Shown here piece after piece: positions 7,823 through 17,221 of a stretch of DNA of 64,000 nucleotides. Within the stretch, counting starts at the first letter, position 1. Each line of letters opens with the position of its first letter. The translations under genes and the position numbers were made by a program. The stretch is from Viridibacterium sp035456105 (GTDB lineage: Bacteria > Pseudomonadota > Gammaproteobacteria > Burkholderiales > Rhodocyclaceae): contig DATIDV010000020.1 in the NCBI GenBank assembly GCA_035456105.1, forward strand, positions 62,001 through 126,000, in the 5' to 3' direction. The notes under the pieces were generated by a model that was not told where the DNA came from, did no database searches, and saw only the letters and a program-made list of their open reading frames with translations.

Positions 7823-9229
7823 TTACTGGCGGGATGTGCCGAACAGACTGTGAAGACCGTTGAGACTGCCTTCGAAATCGGCTTGCTCTTCGATTTTTTG
7901 TTGCAGGAAGGCCTCGAGCGCGGGGTACATGCGCACCGCTTCGTCGAGCAAGGGATCGGCACCCGCTTGATAAGCACCGACTGCGATCAGGTCGCGTGAG
8001 CGTTGATAGCGCGAGAACAATTGCTTGAAACGTCGCACCAGGTCGAAGTGAGCGGGGCGGATCAGGCCGTGCATGGCGCGCGAGATGGATTGTTCCACGT
8101 CGATGGCGGGGTAGTGGCCCTGATCGGCCAGCGCGCGGGTGAGCACGAAGTGACCATCAAGGATGGCGCGTGCCGAATCGGCGATCGGATCCTGCTGATC
8201 GTCACCTTCGGCCAGCACCGTGTAGAACGCCGTGATCGAGCCGCCGCCTTCCGGGCCGTTACCGGCGCGCTCGACGAGCGCCGGCAGGCGCGCAAACACA
8301 GAGGGCGGGTAGCCGCGCGTGACCGGCGGCTCGCCGATGGCCAGCGCGATTTCGCGTTGTGCCATGGCATAGCGTGTCAGCGAATCCATGATCAGCAACA
8401 CGTTCTTGCCCTGATCGCGGAAGTACTCGGCCACGGTGGTGGCGTAGGACGCCGCTTGCAAGCGCATCAGCGGGCTGGTGTCGGCGGGCGCCGCGATGAC
8501 GACCGAGCGCGCCAAGCCTTCGGCGCCAAGATTATGCTCAATGAATTCCTTCACCTCGCGGCCGCGTTCGCCGATCAGCCCGACGACGATCACGTCGGCG
8601 GCGGTGTAGCGCGCCATCATGCCGATCAACACCGATTTGCCGACGCCCGATCCGGCGAACAGGCCGAGACGCTGACCGCGCCCGACCGTCATGAGGCTAT
8701 TGATGGCGCGGATACCGACATCGAGGCTGCGATCAATTGGCGCACGCGCCAGCGGATTGATCGGGCGGCTTTGCAGCGAGCGCGACTGTGTGGTGTTGAG
8801 CGGGCCGAGGCTGTCGAGCGGCCGGCCGGCGCCGTCGAGAATGCGGCCGAGCAGGCCGTCACCGACGGGCAGGTGTTTGGCGCGATCCGAGGCGCGGCGA
8901 CGTGGCTCGATGCGAACGGCCGCCGAGGCAGTCGGTTGCACGGGTTCGTTGGGAATGACGTGCGCGCCAGGTGCCAGGCCGAACACATCGTCGGTCGGCA
9001 TCATGAATAACTTGTCGCCTGAGAAGCCCACAACTTCTGCTTCGACACGACCACCACCCGGCACCAGCACACCGCAGCCCGAGCCAAGCGGCAGCTTGAG
9101 GCCGGCCGCTTCCATGACGAGGCCGTTGATACGCGTCAGACGACCGGAATGCTGAAAGGCGGATGCAGCGCGCGTGAGCTTGCGGCAGTCCTTGAGAAAC
9201 GCGCGCCAGTTCTGACCGAAATGTTCCAT
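7823..9229 (-). CDS. fliI: Flagellum-specific ATPase FliI
   Basis: FliI is the ATPase of the flagellar type III export apparatus and is related to the F1 beta subunit. The 468-residue protein has an N-terminal beta-barrel and a Walker A site GSGVGKS at about 193-199. A Walker B region follows (VLLIMDSLTRYA), and the IGEPPVTRGYPPSVFARLP stretch is typical of the FliI/SctN family. It lies between fliH (its regulator, 24 bases upstream) and fliJ. Confidence 0.97.
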   Translation of the reverse strand: MEHFGQNWRAFLKDCRKLTRAASAFQHSGRLTRINGLVMEAAGLKLPLGSGCGVLVPGGGRVEAEVVGFSGDKLFMMPTDDVFGLAPGAHVIPNEPVQPTASAAVRIEPRRRASDRAKHLPVGDGLLGRILDGAGRPLDSLGPLNTTQSRSLQSRPINPLARAPIDRSLDVGIRAINSLMTVGRGQRLGLFAGSGVGKSVLIGMMARYTAADVIVVGLIGERGREVKEFIEHNLGAEGLARSVVIAAPADTSPLMRLQAASYATTVAEYFRDQGKNVLLIMDSLTRYAMAQREIALAIGEPPVTRGYPPSVFARLPALVERAGNGPEGGGSITAFYTVLAEGDDQQDPIADSARAILDGHFVLTRALADQGHYPAIDVEQSISRAMHGLIRPAHFDLVRRFKQLFSRYQRSRDLIAVGAYQAGADPLLDEAVRMYPALEAFLQQKIEEQADFEGSLNGLHSLFGTSRQ

Positions 9230-9253
9230 CGGGTAAGGTCCTGTCTGGCTGGA

Positions 9254-9931
9254 TCAGTCTTCGGAGAATTGCGCGGCGGCGTCGCGAGAGATGTGTTCGA
9301 CGACGCGACGCCAGCGCGTCGTGATTTGCGCATCGATCTGGCCACCTTCGGACTCGATGAGGCAACCGCCGCGCTCCACGGCATCATCCTCGCGCAGGCG
9401 GTGTCCTGTGGTACCGAATTGCTCGCCAAGGTATTGATGGACCAGCGCTGCGTCGAGTGGATTCACACGCACGGTTGCACCTGTCTGCGGCACCATCGCG
9501 AGCGCTTCGCGAATCACCGCGATCACGGTTTCCGGCTGGGTCTTCAAGGTGTCGCGCACGACCTGGCGTGCAACCTCCAGCGCCAGCGCCTGGATTTCCT
9601 CCGCCACTTCCTGATCGAGATGGGCCAATGCCGTATGCATGGATTGCAGTAACTGGTTCAGCTCGGCCGCCTCAAGGCGTCCGCGTGCGCTGCCCTCTTC
9701 ATAGCCCGATGCGTAGCCTTCCTTCCAAGCTTCCTGGTGCATGGCATCGATCTCTTCCGCAGTCGGAAGGGTGATGCCTGGTATCAGCTCCAGGTGACTT
9801 TCGACAGGTTCTGTGGGCGCGACCGGTTGCTCGACGCTGGGTGGCGCTGGCCGCGACTCATTGTCGAAATTGACAAACTCGGCGCGCCGGAAAGCGCCTG
9901 ATGCCTGATTGTTCTGGATGACTGATGTCAC
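9254..9931 (-). CDS. fliH: Flagellar assembly protein FliH
   Basis: FliH holds and regulates the FliI ATPase at the export gate and C-ring. The 225-residue product has a variable Pro/Glu-rich N-terminus and a Glu/Gly-spaced helix (EEIDAMHQEAWKEGYASGYE) carrying the GxxxG-like pattern typical of FliH. A C-terminal domain resembling the V/F-ATPase peripheral stalk follows. It sits between fliG and fliI. Confidence 0.93.
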   Translation of the reverse strand: MTSVIQNNQASGAFRRAEFVNFDNESRPAPPSVEQPVAPTEPVESHLELIPGITLPTAEEIDAMHQEAWKEGYASGYEEGSARGRLEAAELNQLLQSMHTALAHLDQEVAEEIQALALEVARQVVRDTLKTQPETVIAVIREALAMVPQTGATVRVNPLDAALVHQYLGEQFGTTGHRLREDDAVERGGCLIESEGGQIDAQITTRWRRVVEHISRDAAAQFSED

Positions 9932-9988
9932 GGAAGTTTTACCGGGTCGCTAGTTTTGAAGAGAGGCAGATCAAAGCAGAGAGGGGGC

Positions 9989-10996
9989 TCAAACAAATGA
10001 GTCTTCGCCGCCTTTGCCACCGAGCACGATCTGTCCTTCTTCCGAGAGGCGGCGCGCCACCTTAAGGATTTCCTTCTGTGCTGTTTCCACTTCCGAGAGG
10101 CGTACCGGGCCTTTCGACTCGAGGTCCTCGCGCATCATCTCCGCAGCACGGCTCGACATGTTCTTGAACACTTTCTCGCGCATTTCCGGGCTGGCGCCCT
10201 TGAGCGCCAGTATCAGCTGATCGGACTGCACTTCGCGCAGGATGACCTGCACGCCACGGTCATCAATATCCAGAAGATTGTCGAACACGAACATCTCGTC
10301 GAGGATGCGTTGCGCAAGGTCCGGGTCGTATTCGCGCACATTGTCGAGAATGGCCGTCTCGGCTGCGTTGCCAACGAAGTTGAGGATTTCCGCCGCATGC
10401 CGCGTGCCGCCCATCGAGGTCTTCTTCAAGGCATTCGTCGAGCCTGACAATACGCGCGTGAGGGCTTCGTTGAGCTCCTTCAGTGCGGTCGGCTGCACGC
10501 CATCGAGCGTGGCGATGCGCAGCAGGACATCGTTGCGCTGACGCTCGGTGAAGTGCTTGAGGATTTCGCCGGAGTGGTCGTATTCGAGGTGCACCAGAAT
10601 CGTGGCGATGATCTGCGGGTGCTCGTTCTTGATCAGGTCGGCGGCGGTAGCAGCATCCATCCATTTCAGCGATTCGATGCCGGCCGTGTCAGAGCCTTGC
10701 AGCACACGCGAAATCAGGTTGGCCGCGCGCTCGTCACCGAGTGCCTTGGTGAGCATGACGCGAATGATCTCTTCGTCGGGCTCGATGTGCGAGCCGTGTG
10801 CGGCGTAGAGCTGCATCTTTTCGACAAGTTTTTCGACGCGTGTGCGCGGCTGCGGTGGCAGCTTGGCCATGGCCGCGCCGAGCTTCTGTACCTCGCGCGG
10901 CGACATGTGCTTGAGCACCTCCGAGGCCTCGTCTGAGCCCAGCGCGAGCAGCAGCATCGCGCAGTTTTCCATTCCTTCGTTAACGTCCTTCGCCAC
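9989..10996 (-). CDS. fliG: Flagellar motor switch protein FliG
   Basis: FliG is the rotor part that contacts the stator and the MS-ring. The 335-residue product has the three FliG domains: the N-terminal domain binding FliF (MSPREVQKLGAAMAKLP), the middle domain with the EHPQ motif, and the charged C-terminal torque domain (FDNLLDIDDRGVQVILREV). The start is taken as GTG at 10996, overlapping the fliF stop by 17 bases, because this gives the usual N-terminal length. An ATG at 10972 has GAAGGA too close to serve well and would trim the first helix. Confidence 0.96.
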   Translation of the reverse strand: MAKDVNEGMENCAMLLLALGSDEASEVLKHMSPREVQKLGAAMAKLPPQPRTRVEKLVEKMQLYAAHGSHIEPDEEIIRVMLTKALGDERAANLISRVLQGSDTAGIESLKWMDAATAADLIKNEHPQIIATILVHLEYDHSGEILKHFTERQRNDVLLRIATLDGVQPTALKELNEALTRVLSGSTNALKKTSMGGTRHAAEILNFVGNAAETAILDNVREYDPDLAQRILDEMFVFDNLLDIDDRGVQVILREVQSDQLILALKGASPEMREKVFKNMSSRAAEMMREDLESKGPVRLSEVETAQKEILKVARRLSEEGQIVLGGKGGEDSFV

Positions 10997-12680
10997 TTGC
11001 CGAGCTCCCCATCCATTCCTTCAACATCTGCGCAATCATCTTCGGGTCCTTGGCCGCAATTTCGCGGGCGCGCGCTATCTTCTTTTCGAAGCTCATCTTG
11101 GCCAGCTCCGCCGCCAGCACCTCTGGCGGGATGTCCACGTCCAGGGGCTCCTCGCCCTCCGTCGCGGCCACGGCCGGGACTTCGCCTTCCTCGCCTTCTG
11201 CGGCCTCCGGTGGTGGCGGCATGAAGGTGTCCATAAGCGGCCGGATAACGGCGCGCCAGATAAAGAACACCACGGCCAGAAGCAATAGCCAGCGCAGTGC
11301 TTCCTTGAGCATGGGCAGGTTCGACGGGTCTTTCCACGGTGGCACGGCAGCAACTTCTTCGTGAGCCGCTTCGGTGAAAGGCGTATTGGCGAGGTTCAAT
11401 GTGTCGCCACGGGTTTCATTGAAGCCGACGGCCTCGCGCACGAGGTCGTTGATCTTCTTCATTTCAGCATCGGTGCGGGCGACAGTCCTCACTAGGCCCT
11501 TGGGGTCTTTCTCAGAGCGGTTATTGACCACCACGGCGACCGACAAACGCTTGACCGAGCCTAGCGAGCGCTTGACGTGCTGCACCGTCTTGTCGAGTTC
11601 GTAATTGACGGTCGAACTCTTGGTCGAGTTGAGCGGTGCACTCTGCGTTCCCGCGGCTGTCTGGTTGAACAGCGGTGGTGAGGTGATGGGCGCCGTTGCC
11701 GGCACTGGTGGCTGATTCGTCAAGGCACCTGGTACCCCCAGAGGCGGGGGCTGATTTGTGATGTTTTCGTTGTTCTGCTGGCTGCGAATGGCGGTGCTCG
11801 GCGAAGGGTTCGGCCTGTAGGTTTCCGACGTCTGTTCGGTGGAGTCGAAGTCCACGTCGGCTGTTACCTGCGCGCGGAAATTGCCATGCCCCAGTACCGG
11901 CGCAAGAATCGTCTCGATGCGCTTGCTATAGCCGTTCTCTACATCTTCGACGTATCCCAGTTGAGTGGAGTCGAGGCCCATGGAGCGTTGGTCACGCGCA
12001 TGCGTCAGCAGGTTACCGTTCTGATCAATGACGCTGACCTGATCTGATGAGAGTTCCGGCACGCTGGCCGCGACCAGATGAACAATGCCGGCCAGCTGTT
12101 GCGGCTCGAGTTTGCGTCCCGGAATGAGCGCCACTACCACAGAGGCGGTGGGCTTTTGTTCGTCACGCAGGAACGCGGACTGCTTCGGGATGGCCAGATG
12201 CACGCGCGCGCCGCTGACGGCAGCCAGCGACTGGATGGTGCGTGCCAGCTCGCCTTCGAGACCACGCTGGTAATTGATCTGCTCATTGAATTGCGACACG
12301 CCGATCTTCTGCGTTTCCAGCAATTCAAAACCTACCAGACCGCCCTTGGGCAGGCCTTGCGAGGCCAGCATCAGACGCAGCTCGTTGGCGCGGTTCTCTG
12401 GCACGGTGATCGTCGCGCCGCCGTTCTCGACGTGATAGGGCACGTTCTGCTGTTGCAGGGCCGTGATGATGGCGCCGCCGTCTTTCTCTGCAATATTGGA
12501 GAAGAGGATCGAGTATTGCGGCTTGTTGCTCCACAGCCAGACGCCGACCAGCAAGGCGATCGCGACAGCAAGTGCGACGGCGCCAGCAATTTTCTGGCGC
12601 TGGCTGAGCTTGTTCAGGTTGTCGGCGATCACCTGAAAAGGCGAGGGCACGGATGCGGCAAGAGTGTCTTCGGCGGCCAT
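10980..12680 (-). CDS. fliF: Flagellar MS-ring protein FliF
   Basis: FliF forms the MS-ring in the inner membrane on which the rotor is built. The 566-residue product has an N-terminal membrane segment (about 34-52) and the YscJ/FliF ring-building domains, with VHLAIPKQSAFLRDEQKPTA as a family stretch. A Pro/Gln/Asn-rich linker and a second membrane segment near residue 475 follow, and the acidic C-terminus binds FliG. The ATG at 12680 (MAAEDT) is preferred to 12764, whose extra 28 residues are His/Asp-rich and unlike FliF. It heads the leftward operon and is divergent from the flrB-like gene. No convincing promoter was found upstream. Confidence 0.95.
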   Translation of the reverse strand: MAAEDTLAASVPSPFQVIADNLNKLSQRQKIAGAVALAVAIALLVGVWLWSNKPQYSILFSNIAEKDGGAIITALQQQNVPYHVENGGATITVPENRANELRLMLASQGLPKGGLVGFELLETQKIGVSQFNEQINYQRGLEGELARTIQSLAAVSGARVHLAIPKQSAFLRDEQKPTASVVVALIPGRKLEPQQLAGIVHLVAASVPELSSDQVSVIDQNGNLLTHARDQRSMGLDSTQLGYVEDVENGYSKRIETILAPVLGHGNFRAQVTADVDFDSTEQTSETYRPNPSPSTAIRSQQNNENITNQPPPLGVPGALTNQPPVPATAPITSPPLFNQTAAGTQSAPLNSTKSSTVNYELDKTVQHVKRSLGSVKRLSVAVVVNNRSEKDPKGLVRTVARTDAEMKKINDLVREAVGFNETRGDTLNLANTPFTEAAHEEVAAVPPWKDPSNLPMLKEALRWLLLLAVVFFIWRAVIRPLMDTFMPPPPEAAEGEEGEVPAVAATEGEEPLDVDIPPEVLAAELAKMSFEKKIARAREIAAKDPKMIAQMLKEWMGSSASGEGR

Positions 12681-12962
12681 TGCGTCTTTGTGTTTATGTT
12701 GTCCGTCACGCGCATGCGTATGAGCGTGCAAATCGTGGACGGAATCCCATTTGTGATGACGCATTCTCTACTCGCAGCCTGGCCGGCAACTGCTCGATAA
12801 GCGGCAAGTTCTGCCGCCTTCTCCACCTGCACGCATTGCCGCCCTGCGCCTAAAGTGCGATGCCGGGAGAAGCCTCTATTTGACCTCCTTCCAATGAGCC
12901 CTGCTTGAACCTGTCTTGAGCCAATTTTGAGTTCCGCCAACCCGCAAACCCTCGAAACCGCA

Positions 12963-14126
12963 ATGAGCCTGCCTGGTGTCCTGCCATCGCTGGCGGCCGC
13001 GCCGACCATGGACGCGGCAAGTCTTGCCGAGGCTTTCCAGGTTTTTGCACGTGCCTCCGACGAACTTACGCAGGCCTACAGCGGCCTGCAGGGCCAGGTC
13101 AGTGTCCTCACCGAACGCCTCAACCTGCTGCTGGCGGCCTTGCCGGCCGGCGTTGTTGTGCTGGACCAGCAGGGCAGGGTCGAGCAGGTCAATCGCGCCG
13201 CGCAGGACATGCTGGGAGATGTGACAGGCGTGGACTGGCAGGGCTTTGCCGCAGGCGCTTTCGTGGCGACGGATACACCCGGTGAGTGGGCGCTTTCCGG
13301 CAAGCTTGAAGAGGCGCGCATATCCATCTCCGCCACCGCGCAGAGTACGACTGGCGGGCGCATCGTCCTGTTGCACGACGTCACTGAGGCTTGGCGCATG
13401 CGCGTGTCGGCGGCGCGCAACGAACGCCTTGCCGCGATGGGCGAAATGGTGGCTTCGCTGGCGCACCAATTGCGCACGCCGCTGGCCGCAGCGCTGCTCT
13501 ATACGGGTCATCTCGCCAGCGTGCAACTGCCTGCGCCGGATCGCGTCAAGGTGGCCGATCGTGCTGTGGAGCGTCTTCGCCACCTCGAAAAACTCATCAA
13601 GGACATGCTGATCTTCGCGCGTGGTGAGGCGCTCGGACGTGAAGTGTTCGGTGTGTGCGATCTGCTCCTGGAACTCGGCGTGACCATCGAACCGGTCGCG
13701 CAGCGGCACGGCATCACGTTCCATCAGGATTGCCAGGCGGCCGGCCAGCAACTGTTTGGTAATCGCAAGGAGATTGCCAGCGCCCTGATCAATCTTCTCG
13801 AAAATGCCATACAGGTACTCGGCGACAGCGGTGAAGTGAGCCTGTCCGCAGTGCAGGAGGGCGAGGAGATTGCCTTCGCCGTACGCGACAACGGCCGCGG
13901 GATTCCGCTGGAGTTGCAGGCGCGCCTGTTCGAACCTTTTTTTACAACACGTGCCGACGGCACCGGCCTCGGCCTCGCGATTGCGCGTGGCGTGGCGCGC
14001 GCGCACGGTGGCGACATCTACCTCCGATCCGGACCGGGCGAGGGCAGCGAGTTCCGTTTTGTACTCCCGCAAGCCGTTGCCGAAACAGTTGGCGAAGTTG
14101 AACCTTCAGAGCAGGAAACCCGATGA
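12963..14126 (+). CDS. flrB: PAS sensor histidine kinase, FlrB/FleS-like
   Basis: This kinase is expected to phosphorylate the adjacent sigma-54 activator and so time class III flagellar genes. The protein is soluble, without membrane segments. It has a PAS domain (about 55-145), a HisKA dimerisation helix with H168 in SLAHQLRTPLAAA, and a HATPase_c domain with N-box LINLLENAI and G-box GTGLGLAIARG. The start is uncertain: the ATG at 12963 is used, but a TTG at 12927 or an ATG at 13008 is possible, and none has a strong ribosome site. Its stop overlaps the regulator start (ATGA), a sign of coupled translation. Confidence 0.85.
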   Translation: MSLPGVLPSLAAAPTMDAASLAEAFQVFARASDELTQAYSGLQGQVSVLTERLNLLLAALPAGVVVLDQQGRVEQVNRAAQDMLGDVTGVDWQGFAAGAFVATDTPGEWALSGKLEEARISISATAQSTTGGRIVLLHDVTEAWRMRVSAARNERLAAMGEMVASLAHQLRTPLAAALLYTGHLASVQLPAPDRVKVADRAVERLRHLEKLIKDMLIFARGEALGREVFGVCDLLLELGVTIEPVAQRHGITFHQDCQAAGQQLFGNRKEIASALINLLENAIQVLGDSGEVSLSAVQEGEEIAFAVRDNGRGIPLELQARLFEPFFTTRADGTGLGLAIARGVARAHGGDIYLRSGPGEGSEFRFVLPQAVAETVGEVEPSEQETR

Positions 14127-15550
14127 TAGAAGCGCTCAGTATTCTGGTTGTTGATGATGATGCCGCCTTGCGCGACGCCATCAGCATGATTCTCGAAGCG
14201 GCCGGACATCGCGTGAAGCTCGCCGCCAGCGGGCCGGAGGCGCTCACCGAACTGGAGTCGACCAGCTTCAATCTGGTCATCTCCGACCTGCGCATGGACC
14301 CGATGGATGGCTTGACGCTGCTGTCCAATATCCGCGCGAAGCATACGCAACTGCCCGTGCTGCTGATGACCGCATTCGGGGACGTCGACAAGGCGGTTGC
14401 CGCGATGCGTGGTGGCGCCTGCGACTTCCTCATGAAGCCCTTCGAGTCCGATGTGTTGCTCGAAAACGTGCGCCGTCATGCGACGATCGCGCCGAGCCAG
14501 GACGACATGATTGCTGCCGACCCGCGCACGCGGAACGTGCTCGCGCTGGCCGCCAAGGTTGCAGAGACCGACGCCAGCATCATGCTTACCGGCGAGTCCG
14601 GTACCGGCAAGGAAGTATTCGCGCGCTACATCCATCAACACTCACGTCGTCGCGCGGGTCCGTTTGTGGCGATCAATTGCGCGGCCATTCCCGAAAATCT
14701 GCTCGAAGCGACCTTGTTCGGCTATGAGAAGGGCAGCTTCACCGGCGCGCAAACCTCGCAGGCCGGCAAGTTCGAGCAGGCGCAGGGCGGCACGATCCTG
14801 CTCGACGAAATCTCCGAAATGCCGATGGGCCTGCAGGCCAAGATGCTGCGCGTGCTGCAGGAGCGCGAAGTGGAGCGGGTGGGCGGCAAGAAGCCGATTG
14901 CGCTGGATATCCGGATCCTGTCGACCTCCAACCGCGACATGATGCGCGAGGTGCAGGCCGGGCGTTTCCGTGAAGATTTGTTTTACCGCCTGAATGTGTT
15001 CCCGCTGGCGATCCCCAGCCTGCGCGAGCGGCCGGCCGATGTGTTGCCACTGGCGCGGTATTTCATCGAGCGGCACGGCGAACGAATCGGCAAAACGGCA
15101 AGAATTGCCGATGAAGCAGCGGCAATTCTTGCCGCCTGGCGCTGGCCCGGCAATGTTCGTGAGCTGGAGAACACGGTGCAGCGTGCAGTCATCGTGGCTT
15201 CCGGCGACACCATTTCGGCGGATGATGTACGCCTCTGTCTCCCCGATGTTGGCGGCCAGTCCCAGATGACACCCGCCACCGAAGCTTTCGCCAACAACCT
15301 TGCTTACGAAGGTGGCAGCGCGGGCTACGGAATGCTGGAGAAGCACTCAAATCAGCAATCAAATCAATCGTCTGGCGTGGCGACAGAGAAGCCTGCGAGC
15401 ATGCGTGACCTTGAGCGCCAGCACATTCTAGACACGCTCAAAGGCGTTGGTGGCTCGCGCAAGAAGGCAGTCGAGAAGCTCGGAATTTCGGAACGAACCT
15501 TGCGTTACAAGTTGCAGCAGTATCGTGAAGAGGGCTATACCGATCTGTGA
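14123..15550 (+). CDS. flrC: Sigma-54 response regulator, FlrC/FleR-like
   Basis: This is an NtrC-family activator of flagellar sigma-54 promoters. The 475-residue protein has a receiver domain with phospho-acceptor D55 (SDLRMDPMDG) and an AAA+ domain with Walker A GESGTGKE. The sigma-54 contact loop reads GSFTGA, a serine variant of the usual GAFTGA. The C-terminal Fis-type helix-turn-helix contains KKAVEKLGISERTLRYKL. It overlaps the kinase gene by four bases. Sigma-54 promoters upstream of fliE, immediately downstream, and of fliK are its probable targets. Confidence 0.93.
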   Translation: MIEALSILVVDDDAALRDAISMILEAAGHRVKLAASGPEALTELESTSFNLVISDLRMDPMDGLTLLSNIRAKHTQLPVLLMTAFGDVDKAVAAMRGGACDFLMKPFESDVLLENVRRHATIAPSQDDMIAADPRTRNVLALAAKVAETDASIMLTGESGTGKEVFARYIHQHSRRRAGPFVAINCAAIPENLLEATLFGYEKGSFTGAQTSQAGKFEQAQGGTILLDEISEMPMGLQAKMLRVLQEREVERVGGKKPIALDIRILSTSNRDMMREVQAGRFREDLFYRLNVFPLAIPSLRERPADVLPLARYFIERHGERIGKTARIADEAAAILAAWRWPGNVRELENTVQRAVIVASGDTISADDVRLCLPDVGGQSQMTPATEAFANNLAYEGGSAGYGMLEKHSNQQSNQSSGVATEKPASMRDLERQHILDTLKGVGGSRKKAVEKLGISERTLRYKLQQYREEGYTDL

Positions 15551-15570
15551 GTTTGCAGGGGCCAGCTTCT

Positions 15571-15586
15571 TGGCATGTAAGCTGCT
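15571..15586 (+). promoter_or_regulatory. Sigma-54 (RpoN) promoter for fliE
   Basis: TGGCATGTAAGCTGCT matches the consensus TGGCACG-N4-TTGCT with two mismatches and exact GG/GC spacing. It would start transcription near 15598, some 20 bases before the fliE ATG, leaving room for the AGGTAGG ribosome site. Confidence 0.8.
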
Positions 15587-15618
15587 TAGGGTTCACTGAA
15601 TTCAACAGGTAGGCGACC

Positions 15619-15936
15619 ATGGATACACGCGGCATTGAACAGATGATCGGGCAGTTGAAAGCCACCACGGAACTGGCGGCTGGCAAAACCTCGTCTGCCC
15701 AGGCGACCGGCGGTGCCGACTTCGCGCAAGCGCTGCAAGGCGCCCTGCAACAGGTCAGCCAGGTGCAGGAAAGTGCGCAGCAGATGTCGCAGGATTTTTC
15801 GGCAGGTGACTCCAACGTCAACCTGCAGGACGTGATGATCAATCTGCAAAAGGCCAATATCTCGTTCCAGCAGATGGTCCAGGTGCGTAACAAGCTTGTC
15901 ACGGCCTATCAGGACATCATGAATATCTCGGTTTGA
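15619..15936 (+). CDS. fliE: Flagellar hook-basal body protein FliE
   Basis: FliE is the small adaptor joining the MS-ring to the proximal rod and is an early export substrate. The 105-residue product has the characteristic C-terminal part (NVNLQDVMINLQKANISFQQ, then VRNKLVTAYQDIMNI). AGGTAGG lies before the ATG. It has its own sigma-54 promoter and a terminator 44 bases after the stop, so it is a single-gene unit behind flrBC. Confidence 0.96.
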   Translation: MDTRGIEQMIGQLKATTELAAGKTSSAQATGGADFAQALQGALQQVSQVQESAQQMSQDFSAGDSNVNLQDVMINLQKANISFQQMVQVRNKLVTAYQDIMNISV

Positions 15937-15979
15937 CGCAAACCGGGTATTAGGGATTTGGCAGGTACGGGCAATCAAG

Positions 15980-16008
15980 CGGCGACTTTCAGGTCGCCGT
16001 TTTTGTTT
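15980..16008 (+). terminator. Rho-independent terminator after fliE
   Basis: Arms CGGCGAC (15980-15986) and GTCGCCG (15993-15999) form a stem with a six-base loop, followed by TTTTTGTTT. This ends fliE transcription before the pst promoter region. Confidence 0.85.
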
Positions 16009-16040
16009 GTGACTGCTCTTTTCGGCACTGTCATAGAGCG

Positions 16041-16072
16041 TTGAAATATCCCTGTAACACAATGGAAATAAT
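16041..16072 (+). promoter_or_regulatory. Pho-box-like site and -10 element upstream of pstS
   Basis: TTGAAAT-ATCC-CTGTAAC (16041-16058) resembles the two 7-base PhoB half-sites (CTGTCAT) spaced by four bases. It is followed nine bases on by AATAAT (16067-16072) as a -10. A perfect half-site CTGTCAT at 16028-16034 lies further up but two bases out of the 11-base phase. PhoB control of pstS is established in related bacteria; the exact box here is inference. Confidence 0.5.
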
Positions 16073-16109
16073 CTGGCGGCGTTCTTACTAACCCAATGGG
16101 GGAAACGCA

Positions 16110-17147
16110 ATGCGCCAGACTTTTATTTCCGTTGTTGTTGCTACCGCCTTCGCCAGCCTGTCGCTGGCCGTGTCTGCTGCTGACATAACAGGCGCCGGCG
16201 CCTCATTCCCGGCTCCAATCTACGCAAAGTGGGCTGACGCTTATCAAAAGGCGACCGGCAACAAGATCAATTACCAGTCCATCGGTTCCGGTGGTGGTAT
16301 CAAGCAAATCCAGGCCAAGACGGTTGATTTCGGCGCGTCCGACATGCCGCTGTCGCCTGAACAGCTAGTCAAGGACGGGCTGTCCCAATTCCCGACCGTA
16401 ATCGGTGGCATCGTGCCAGTCGTGAATCTGGCGGGCGTCAAGCCGGGCGAACTGAAGCTGACAGGCGCTGTGCTCGCCGACATCTTCCTTGGCAAGATCA
16501 CCAAGTGGAGCGACAAGGCGATCAAGGAACTGAATCCTTCCCTGAACCTGCCGGACAGCGACATCGGCGTCGTACGTCGTGCCGATGGTTCGGGCACTTC
16601 CTTCGTTTTCACCAACTATCTCTCCAAGGTTTCGCCTGAGTGGAAGACCAAGGTCGGTGAAGGTACTGCACCGCAGTGGCCGGTTGGTCTGGGCGGCAAG
16701 GGCAACGAAGGCGTTTCGGCTTTCGTGCAGAAGCTGCCGGGCTCCATCGGCTACGTTGAGTACGCTTATGCCAAGACGAACAAGCTGACCCACGCCCTGG
16801 TCCAGAATAAGGACAAGCAATTCCCGCAGCCGGATGACACGACCTTCAAGGCCGCTTCGACCTATGCAAAGTGGGACAACAACTTCAACGAAATCCTGAC
16901 CGACGAACCAGGTAAGGACAGCTGGCCCATCACCAGCGCGACCTTCATCCTGGTCTATAAAAACCAGGACAAGCCTGCGCAAGGCGCCGAAGTGCTGAAG
17001 TTCTTTGAATGGGCCTACGCCAATGGCGACAAGATGGCCGAAGAGCTCGAGTACGTCGCACTGCCTGATGCCACCGTCAAGCTGGTCCGCACGTCTTGGG
17101 ACTCGGTGAAGGACGCTTCCGGCAAACCAGTCTTCTCAGCCAAGTAA
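16110..17147 (+). CDS. pstS: Phosphate ABC transporter substrate-binding protein PstS
   Basis: PstS is the periplasmic high-affinity phosphate-binding protein. A signal peptide covers residues 1-23, with cleavage after VSA. The mature start ADITGAGASFPAPIY and the stretches SIGSGGGIKQI and RADGSGTSFVFTNYL are the family's phosphate-contact regions. The 345-residue length is normal. It is the first of four pst genes, and a Pho-box-like site lies upstream. Confidence 0.97.
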   Translation: MRQTFISVVVATAFASLSLAVSAADITGAGASFPAPIYAKWADAYQKATGNKINYQSIGSGGGIKQIQAKTVDFGASDMPLSPEQLVKDGLSQFPTVIGGIVPVVNLAGVKPGELKLTGAVLADIFLGKITKWSDKAIKELNPSLNLPDSDIGVVRRADGSGTSFVFTNYLSKVSPEWKTKVGEGTAPQWPVGLGGKGNEGVSAFVQKLPGSIGYVEYAYAKTNKLTHALVQNKDKQFPQPDDTTFKAASTYAKWDNNFNEILTDEPGKDSWPITSATFILVYKNQDKPAQGAEVLKFFEWAYANGDKMAEELEYVALPDATVKLVRTSWDSVKDASGKPVFSAK

Positions 17148-17221
17148 AGTAGAATCCCATGACTGTTTCGCTGGGTTCTGGCGGGGCAAGCTCCGGAGCC
17201 ATCCTGGCTTCGGAGGGCGCC

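Noticed and set aside
12681..12764. N-terminal His/Asp-rich extension of FliF
   Set aside because: It is unlike FliF N-termini and lies in the divergent intergenic region; ATG at 12680 gives the expected start.
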